Below are positions 1-4,311 of a stretch of 5,036 nucleotides of DNA, one piece after another. Source of the stretch: Candidatus Woesearchaeota archaeon (GTDB lineage Archaea; Nanobdellota; Nanobdellia; CSSed11-243R1). Each line of letters begins with the position of its first letter. Position 1 is the stretch's first letter. The translations under genes and the position numbers were made by a program. Where the stretch lies: contig SLLY01000042.1 of assembly GCA_007133845.1 (NCBI GenBank), positions 1 through 5,036 of the forward strand, in the 5' to 3' direction. Below the pieces are notes generated by a model, which was not told where the DNA came from, did no database searches, and saw only the letters and a program-made list of their open reading frames with translations.

Positions 1-9
1 AATAAATAA

Positions 10-18
10 TTATTTATA
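10..18 (+). promoter_or_regulatory. Candidate archaeal TATA box for the accessory operon
   Basis: The TTATTTATA stretch is centred about 26-27 bases before the ATG at 41, the usual distance from an archaeal TATA box to the transcription start. No Shine-Dalgarno-like GGTG or GGAG lies between it and the ATG. This fits a leaderless mRNA beginning at or next to the start codon. The surroundings are very AT-rich, so a chance match is possible, and the upstream context is cut by the window edge. Confidence 0.4.
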
Positions 19-40
19 CCAACAAAAGAATATTTTTATT

Positions 41-742
41 ATGTGCAAAGGAAATTCAACACTCGAAGGATGGACAGATAAACCATTAAATAAAAATGGT
101 TTTAAGTATCACCTAAAATATGGATATCCTGCTTTTGCAAGTGTTGAAAAATATAAAGAAGATTGTAAAGATATTTTAGAGTATATCGATGGAAAATCAG
201 AAGGTGGTGCTTTAAATTTAATAGTATTTTTCGCTAAAAATTGCCCATATCTAATACAATATGTTAAAATGCCATTTAATGAAAAGGATGTAGGAGAGTA
301 TTGGAAAGGAAATTCTAAGAATTCACACAATTCTATAAAATTTAGGGATTGGATAATTGATAATTTTCCAGAGATTACAGAAAGAGATTTTGAATTAAGC
401 AAAAAATGCGACATAAATGAATTAAATAATTGTTCAATATTTCCAGCAAAAGTGGAAGAAATAAACGAGAATAGAATAAAAGTTTCATACTTAGAATATG
501 TGCAAATAGGAGGTAAACTCTCTCTTCAAGAAAAAACAGATGAAATTTTAACAGATTTTTTAAATAATCCTAAAATAGGAAGATATGTTTCCAAGCACCA
601 TAATTATGCGATTGAAGTTTTAAGCGATAAAGAAAGGAGAATATTGATTTCTCATCAAAAAAATCTAGTTGAATCTTATAACAATAAAAATTTGAAGAGT
701 TTAATCCCACTTTCTGATAAAATAATAGATAAGTTAAAATGA
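41..742 (+). CDS. DUF6390-like hydrogenase-associated protein with HypC-like C-terminal region
   Basis: A soluble 233-residue protein with no signal peptide or membrane segment. The N-terminal part (residues about 20-115) has the pattern KYGYPAF at 26-32, then a PYLIQ segment, then EYWKGN at 86-91. I recall this order (RYAYPP, PYLxLIA, EAYWLGN) from DUF6390, an uncharacterised family often found beside hydrogenase genes. The C-terminal part from Cys131 (CSIFPAKVEEI, then GGKLSL, then GRYVSKHHNYAIEVLS) resembles the small beta-barrel of HypC, the chaperone that carries Fe(CN)2CO to the hydrogenase large subunit. HypC itself starts with Met-Cys and is only about 80 residues, so this is not a plain HypC. 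It overlaps the next gene (maturation protease) by ATGA and faces the hydrogenase structural genes, so a role in large-subunit assembly is likely but inferred. The frame stays open to the left edge, but 41 is the first possible start and follows a TATA-like box. Confidence 0.7.
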   Translation: MCKGNSTLEGWTDKPLNKNGFKYHLKYGYPAFASVEKYKEDCKDILEYIDGKSEGGALNLIVFFAKNCPYLIQYVKMPFNEKDVGEYWKGNSKNSHNSIKFRDWIIDNFPEITERDFELSKKCDINELNNCSIFPAKVEEINENRIKVSYLEYVQIGGKLSLQEKTDEILTDFLNNPKIGRYVSKHHNYAIEVLSDKERRILISHQKNLVESYNNKNLKSLIPLSDKIIDKLK

Positions 743-1119
743 AAATACTTGTTTTTGGAAATCCGTTGATTGAAGAGGATAGCATCCCTATAAAATTAAT
801 TCCCTCACTAAAAAAGGAATTTCCAAATATACAATTTAAGGAATTTGAAACAGAAGAAGAATTAAAGGACGAAGGAAAAAATTTAATTTTAATGGATGCA
901 ATTTGTGGTATAAAAAAAACAATTATTATTGAAGATATAGAACAACTTGACTCTAACAGAATAGTTTCAATGCATGATTTTGGACTTTCTCATAATTTAA
1001 AACTTCTAAAAAAAATAGGATATATAGATTCAGTAAAAATAATAGGATTGCCTCAAAAAATTTCCATAGAAGATGCGTTAAAACAAGTAAAAGAAAAAAT
1101 CAAATCCATTTTAGTTTGA
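739..1119 (+). CDS. [NiFe]-hydrogenase maturation endopeptidase (HycI/HybD family)
   Basis: A 126-residue cytoplasmic protease of peptidase family M52, expected to remove the C-terminal tail of the hydrogenase large subunit once nickel is inserted. The N-terminal strand and loop MKILVFGNPL..EED matches the family's GNxLxxDD start. Asp14 aligns with the first Ni-sensing residue (Asp16 in E. coli HycI, Glu16 in HybD). MDAICGI supplies Asp53, and SMHDFGL supplies His79, completing the Asp/Asp/His set. At 126 residues it is shorter than the usual 150-165, with a compressed middle. The ATG overlaps the stop of the preceding gene (ATGA) and has no Shine-Dalgarno of its own, so translation is probably coupled. 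Its 3' end overlaps the end of the large-subunit gene on the other strand by 20 bases. Family assignment is strong; the adjacent large subunit is the obvious substrate. Confidence 0.88.
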   Translation: MKILVFGNPLIEEDSIPIKLIPSLKKEFPNIQFKEFETEEELKDEGKNLILMDAICGIKKTIIIEDIEQLDSNRIVSMHDFGLSHNLKLLKKIGYIDSVKIIGLPQKISIEDALKQVKEKIKSILV

Positions 1120-2374
1120 GGAATCTACTTGCACAAGTCATGCAAGGGTCATAAGAACGTATTAGTTCTTCAACAAGAATTCTTATTTGTTCTTCAGATT
1201 TATCCAAATTATCTTCAACAAGTTGACGTATATCATTTTCCATTCTTATCTGATTTTGTGCAGTGGGAGTAACTATTTTGCTTTTCAATATTCTTCCATT
1301 TTTATCAATTTTAAAACGATTATATAAGAGACCTCTTGGAGCTTCAACAACTCCAACACCTTCTGACTCAGAAATTTTTATATCTGGTTTTTTCTCTTCT
1401 TTAAATTCTTCAGATTCTAAAATTTCAATTGATGAATCTATACAATGAAGGTTTTCTATTGCCTGCGCAAGATTATTTTTATATATATCATGAGTTGGGA
1501 ATATTCTCAAATATTTTCTTATATCTTTTCTCGTTTCTTGATGTAAAGAATTACTATTTATATTCATTCTAGCAATAGCTCCTGTTAAAAATTCTTTATT
1601 TTTTAATTCATATCCAATTCCTTGAGAGTAAGGTATAACAATTTCTTTTAAATAATTTCCAACATTTTCTTCCGAAACACTCCAACCTTTAGAATCAAAA
1701 ATTCTGCCTGTTAAAAAAGTATAATTATCGTCTGCAATAGCAATATAATTTGTTTTTCTTCTAAAATTGGATTCATAACTTTCCATTATATCCATTATAT
1801 CAAAACATTTTTCCCTCGCTTTCTTTAATTTTTCAATCGTTTCTTTTATTTTTGAAGATTCGGGTACTTTTGAAAAATGCCCCACTTGAGCAAACATTGG
1901 ATGAATTGCCCTACCTCCCACCAGTTTTGTGAGAAGGTTTCCAGCAGCTTTCATTTCAAATCCTTCTCTTAAAAAATGATGTTCTTCTTTATTAAAATCC
2001 AAAACAGATTCTTTTCCCAAAATATCTGGCAATACAAAAAAATACAAATGCATAGCATGATCTCTGAGATTCATACCCATTAATGAAAGTTTTCTCATAA
2101 CTAATGTCTGTCTTGAAATATCTACTTTGAGTGCTCTTTCTATAGCTTCTGACGCGCAAGTTAAATGAGCTACACTACAAGTTCCACATATTCTAGAAAC
2201 GGTTTGAGGAATTGTTTGGTAATTTTTTCCAATGATGCCTTCTTCAAAGAATCTTCTATTCTCTTCAACAATAAGTTTTACATTTTCAACCTTATCTTTT
2301 CTCACTTTTATCTTCAAGGTTGCATGTCCTTCTATTTTACTCAAATTTTTTATGTTTAAATCAAAATCATGCAT
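1100..2374 (-). CDS. [NiFe]-hydrogenase large (catalytic) subunit, group 3-like
   Basis: Catalytic subunit that splits or forms H2 at a Ni-Fe centre. Numbering from the start chosen here (424 residues): KIEGHA near the N-terminus contains the proton-relay Glu15; the L1 motif RICGTC gives Cys63 and Cys66; EAPRGLLYN carries the conserved active-site Arg347; PTAQNQ follows at 370-375; and the L2 motif DPCMTCASR gives Cys411 and Cys414. L2 ends in Arg417 rather than the common His, as in HycE of hydrogenase 3, leaving a seven-residue tail (FLKLKWI) for proteolytic removal. The stretch with HAMHLYFFVLPDILG resembles group 3 (sulfhydrogenase alpha) enzymes; the exact subgroup is uncertain. Start choice: an in-frame ATG lies at 2395, but the ATG at 2374 has GGTG at 2384-2381, six bases upstream, overlaps the small-subunit stop as ATGCATGA, and gives the family's usual N-terminus. 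The protein is complete and appears catalytically intact. Confidence 0.93.
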   Translation of the reverse strand: MHDFDLNIKNLSKIEGHATLKIKVRKDKVENVKLIVEENRRFFEEGIIGKNYQTIPQTVSRICGTCSVAHLTCASEAIERALKVDISRQTLVMRKLSLMGMNLRDHAMHLYFFVLPDILGKESVLDFNKEEHHFLREGFEMKAAGNLLTKLVGGRAIHPMFAQVGHFSKVPESSKIKETIEKLKKAREKCFDIMDIMESYESNFRRKTNYIAIADDNYTFLTGRIFDSKGWSVSEENVGNYLKEIVIPYSQGIGYELKNKEFLTGAIARMNINSNSLHQETRKDIRKYLRIFPTHDIYKNNLAQAIENLHCIDSSIEILESEEFKEEKKPDIKISESEGVGVVEAPRGLLYNRFKIDKNGRILKSKIVTPTAQNQIRMENDIRQLVEDNLDKSEEQIRILVEELIRSYDPCMTCASRFLKLKWI

Positions 2375-2849
2375 TTTTAACACCAAACTCATCAATATAT
2401 TTTTTTAAACAAATTATAAAATTTTCTTCAGAAATTGGACACCCGTTTATCTTTTCATCAACTTCTATATACTTTTCAATTGGTTCAACAGTGTCGAAAT
2501 GTTCGAATTTTTCAAGAAACGATTTTATTTTACTTTTTGTTTTTTCATCAAAAGAATTTCGCATATTTGAAGGCACTCCATTTATTGCACAAGAACCTAT
2601 AGCAACAATTTTTTTTGAGTTTTCTCTTATTTTTTTTAATAATTCTAAATCTTTCTTTGTTGAAATTGCACCTTCAATAAAAGCTACATCCATTTTTTGC
2701 ATTTCTTTTTTTGGAATAAGAAGTCTAAAATGTCGTATATCTAAATAATCTTTAAGTTCTTCGAATGTGCTATTTAAAGATTCTAAAATTTGCATTATAC
2801 ATCCTTCATCGCTTGTAAAAGCAAATATTCCAATTTTTAGCTTTTTCAT
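2367..2849 (-). CDS. [NiFe]-hydrogenase small subunit, minimal single-cluster form
   Basis: Electron-transfer subunit that pairs with the large subunit and normally holds a proximal [4Fe-4S] cluster next to the Ni-Fe site. The 160 residues align with the N-terminal flavodoxin-like domain of sulfhydrogenase delta subunits: strand KIGIFAFTS, then DVAFIEGAIST, then IGSCAINGVPSNMRN, then NGCPIS. Cluster ligands visible are Cys17, Cys87 and Cys137. The position of the first Cys of the usual CxxC is Asp14 (SDEGC). The C-terminal ferredoxin-like region that carries two further clusters in group 3 enzymes (about 260 residues in total) is absent; the gene ends cleanly with a stop overlapping the large-subunit start. 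The length therefore matches group 4 small subunits (MbhJ, HycG) rather than group 3. No signal peptide is visible, so the enzyme is cytoplasmic. It is the first gene of the leftward operon, starting about 28 bases after a TATA box. Confidence 0.88.
   Translation of the reverse strand: MKKLKIGIFAFTSDEGCIMQILESLNSTFEELKDYLDIRHFRLLIPKKEMQKMDVAFIEGAISTKKDLELLKKIRENSKKIVAIGSCAINGVPSNMRNSFDEKTKSKIKSFLEKFEHFDTVEPIEKYIEVDEKINGCPISEENFIICLKKYIDEFGVKNA
2381..2384 (-). promoter_or_regulatory. Shine-Dalgarno site (GGTG) deciding the large-subunit start
   Basis: On the minus strand GGTG is followed by TTAAAA and then the ATG at 2374, a good archaeal spacing. The alternative ATG at 2395 is preceded only by A/T-rich sequence with no such match. 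The site lies inside the 3' end of the small-subunit gene, so the two subunits are probably translated in a coupled way. Confidence 0.65.
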
Positions 2850-2872
2850 TATGATAAAAGAATAGCAATTTT

Positions 2873-2882
2873 TTTATATAAA
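2873..2882. promoter_or_regulatory. Palindromic TATA box shared by divergent promoters
   Basis: TTTATATAAA is a perfect palindrome in the 51-base gap between two divergent genes. Its centre is about 24 bases before the rightward ATG at 2901 and about 28 bases before the leftward ATG at 2849. Both distances suit leaderless archaeal transcription, and neither start has a convincing Shine-Dalgarno. No other TATA-like element of similar quality is present in the gap. The flanking BRE bases do not clearly favour one direction. Confidence 0.55.
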
Positions 2883-2900
2883 CATTTGTTTTAATGAATT

Positions 2901-3236
2901 ATGAGTATAGATTTTTTTGATTTGAATATACACGAAAAAAAAGTAGATTATAGTGAAATTATATTGGAATATTTAGTGGAAGAAGGTCCAAAAGAAACGA
3001 AAGAAATATTTGAACATTTAAAAGATATTGGATATAACCTAAATTATTTTAAATTAACCAGAATATTGGAAAGCGATTTTGATTTTAAACGTTGGAAAGA
3101 AATGATTGAAGAGTACAATATAAGAAAGCCATATGGAGTTAATTTAAAAACAAAAATTTGGATTTCGAACGGTATACCTTGCGAAGACAAATATTTAAAA
3201 TTTAAATCTTATGCAAAAAAAAGAGCGAAAAATTAA
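2901..3236 (+). CDS. Small winged-helix-like protein of unknown function
   Basis: A 111-residue soluble, charged protein that I do not recognise as a named family. Residues about 17-28 (YSEIILEYLVEE), 31-42 (ETKEIFEHLKDI) and 48-58 (NYFKLTRILES) look like three successive helices, followed by a segment around 60-90 ending in LKTKIWISNG that could be the wing of a winged-helix DNA-binding fold. The C-terminus is strongly basic (KSYAKKRAKN). It is divergent from the hydrogenase operon and shares its promoter gap, an arrangement common for local regulators, so control of the hydrogenase genes is a reasonable but untested idea. Its stop overlaps the convergent HAD gene by four bases (TTAA read as TAA on both strands). 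The start at 2901 fits the TATA spacing; no Shine-Dalgarno is visible. The protein contains a single Cys (Cys94), so there is no obvious metal site. Confidence 0.7.
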   Translation: MSIDFFDLNIHEKKVDYSEIILEYLVEEGPKETKEIFEHLKDIGYNLNYFKLTRILESDFDFKRWKEMIEEYNIRKPYGVNLKTKIWISNGIPCEDKYLKFKSYAKKRAKN

Positions 3237-3925
3237 ACGATTTCTAAAATATCTTCAAATTTATTTAATATGTAATCTGGTTTAATCATTTTTTCCTTTG
3301 TTTTCTCTTCAACACCCACGATTTTTTCTTTTACAATTCCATATTTTGCAAGTGCTGTTTTCATGCCTACTTTTTTAGCTCCTGCTATATCTCTTTCAAT
3401 CGAATCCCCTACCATCAAAACGTCTTCTGGTTTTAAATTTAAAATTTTCAATGCTTCTTTAAAAGGGAGAGAATGTGGTTTTTTCTCTGTGTCTTCTGCA
3501 GATATAACAAACTCAAAAAAATGTTGAAGTTTTGTATCGCAAAGCCTTGTCCACAATTGCAAATTTGGAGCATCACTAATTATTCCGATTTTGTGTCCTT
3601 TTTTTATTAGTTTTAAAAGAGTTGGAATAACTTTTGGATAAGGATCTAAATATGCATTTTTTATTTTTCTATAAGTACTAATCCCCGCGGCTAAAATTTT
3701 ATAATCTACATTACCTATTAATTTTTTTAAAACATCATTGAAAACTTGTTGATATTCTATTCCTTCTTTTATATAGATTTGATCGATACTTTTTATTATT
3801 TCATCTCTAGGACAATCCAATCCTGCGTCTATCATTGCAGCAACAGCAGCTTCAATAGCCATTTGTTTCAATTTAAAAAGATCTAAAAGTGTATTATCCA
3901 TGTCAAATAATATTGCTTTTACCAT
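3233..3925 (-). CDS. HAD-superfamily IA hydrolase (probable small-molecule phosphatase)
   Basis: A 230-residue cytoplasmic phosphohydrolase that uses an Asp nucleophile and Mg2+. All four HAD motifs are present: motif I DMDNTL with nucleophile Asp8 and acid/base Asp10; motif II ISDA with Ser117; motif III Lys149 in EKKPH; and motif IV GDSIERDI with Asp174 and Asp179. Residues about 16-95 form a helical C1-type cap, placing it in subfamily I, near the archaeal group often annotated as HAD family hydrolase or glyceraldehyde-3-phosphate phosphatase. The substrate cannot be told from sequence. The length is typical for the family. The ATG at 3925 follows a TATA-like TTTTATATTTT by about 26 bases, so the mRNA is probably leaderless. 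Convergent with the winged-helix-like gene (4-base overlap) and divergent from the PspC gene; no functional link to the hydrogenase is apparent. Confidence 0.9.
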   Translation of the reverse strand: MVKAILFDMDNTLLDLFKLKQMAIEAAVAAMIDAGLDCPRDEIIKSIDQIYIKEGIEYQQVFNDVLKKLIGNVDYKILAAGISTYRKIKNAYLDPYPKVIPTLLKLIKKGHKIGIISDAPNLQLWTRLCDTKLQHFFEFVISAEDTEKKPHSLPFKEALKILNLKPEDVLMVGDSIERDIAGAKKVGMKTALAKYGIVKEKIVGVEEKTKEKMIKPDYILNKFEDILEIV

Positions 3926-3944
3926 AATATTTTAAAGTAAATTT

Positions 3945-3955
3945 AAAATATAAAA
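3945..3955 (-). promoter_or_regulatory. TATA box of the HAD hydrolase gene
   Basis: On the minus strand TTTTATATTTT is preceded by CCAAG and centred about 26 bases before the ATG at 3925, with no Shine-Dalgarno between. This is the spacing of a leaderless archaeal transcript. Read on the plus strand (AAAATATAAAA) the same element could also direct the PspC gene, giving a leader of about 30 bases that includes its GGTGAT site, but that second role is less certain. Confidence 0.5.
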
Positions 3956-3996
3956 CTTGGGAAAAACTAAATAAACATATATCTTATTGCTTTTAT

Positions 3997-4002
3997 GGTG
4001 AT
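3997..4002 (+). promoter_or_regulatory. Shine-Dalgarno site (GGTGAT) of the PspC gene
   Basis: GGTGAT is complementary to the conserved archaeal 16S 3' end and lies three bases before the ATG at 4006. It is the best ribosome-binding site in the window and fixes this start. It also shows that this genome mixes leadered and apparently leaderless genes. Confidence 0.75.
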
Positions 4003-4005
4003 AAT

Positions 4006-4311
4006 ATGTATTATTGTAAAAAATGTGGAAAAAATCATAAAAAAAATTCAAAAATAGGTAAAAAACATATAAAATATTCTAAAGAAAAATCTAAAAAATC
4101 TAAGAGTGAAAAAACAGCAACTAAAAAACTTTATCGTAGTAGAAAGGATAAAGTAATTGCAGGAATATGTGGGGGATTGGGAGAATATACGGAAATCGAT
4201 TCAACAGTTATAAGAATTATCTGGATACTTTTAATATTGCTTTCATTTGGAACTGGATTATTATTTTATTTATTAGCTTGGATTATAATTCCGAAGGAGC
4301 CTGAGAATTAA
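4006..4311 (+). CDS. PspC-domain membrane protein with N-terminal zinc-finger-like motif
   Basis: A 101-residue protein in three parts. Residues 4-21 contain Cys4, Cys7, His11 and His21 (CKKCGKNH then GKKH), a plausible C2H2 zinc site. Residues about 22-42 are a lysine/serine-rich linker (KEKSKKSKSEK). Residues about 42-97 are a PspC domain: LYRSRKDKVIAGICGGLGEY, then a DSTVIRIIW segment, then hydrophobic residues to about 95 ending in WIIIPKEP. The hydrophobic part likely forms one or two short membrane helices split at FGTG. PspC proteins in bacteria act in envelope stress signalling; in archaea stand-alone PspC proteins are common and their role is unclear. No other psp gene is nearby. The start is fixed by GGTGAT. 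The stop lies 29 bases inside the convergent antiporter gene. Confidence 0.88.
   Translation: MYYCKKCGKNHKKNSKIGKKHIKYSKEKSKKSKSEKTATKKLYRSRKDKVIAGICGGLGEYTEIDSTVIRIIWILLILLSFGTGLLFYLLAWIIIPKEPEN

Noticed and set aside
41..46. N-terminal Met-Cys of the first protein as the HypC active-site Cys2
   Set aside because: The residues after it do not follow the HypC start, and the HypC-like pattern begins at Cys131 instead, so the Met-Cys is probably coincidence.
109..414. Open frame on the minus strand inside the first gene
   Set aside because: It is antisense to a gene with recognisable family motifs and overlap-coupled context; its own product has no motif or start signal.
1128..1146. CTTGCA...TGCAAG inverted repeat just after the protease gene, resembling a terminator hairpin
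   Set aside because: The arms fall on the L2 codons of the large subunit on the other strand (TGC ATG ACT TGT GCA AGT), and there is no T-run after it. The repeat is explained by coding constraint.
2320..2748. Open frame on the plus strand across the small-subunit gene
   Set aside because: It is antisense to clear hydrogenase motifs, its product is phenylalanine/serine-rich as expected from AT-rich antisense, and it has no start signal.
2367..2849. Small subunit as a frameshifted or broken longer gene
   Set aside because: The reading frame is clean, the stop overlaps the large-subunit start with a good ribosome site, and no remnant of the ferredoxin-like C-terminal domain appears in any frame downstream, where the large subunit begins at once.
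4040..4130. A-rich repeated AAATC/AAAAA pattern as a possible short repeat
   Set aside because: It encodes the lysine/serine linker of the PspC protein; low complexity from Lys codons in an AT-rich genome explains it.
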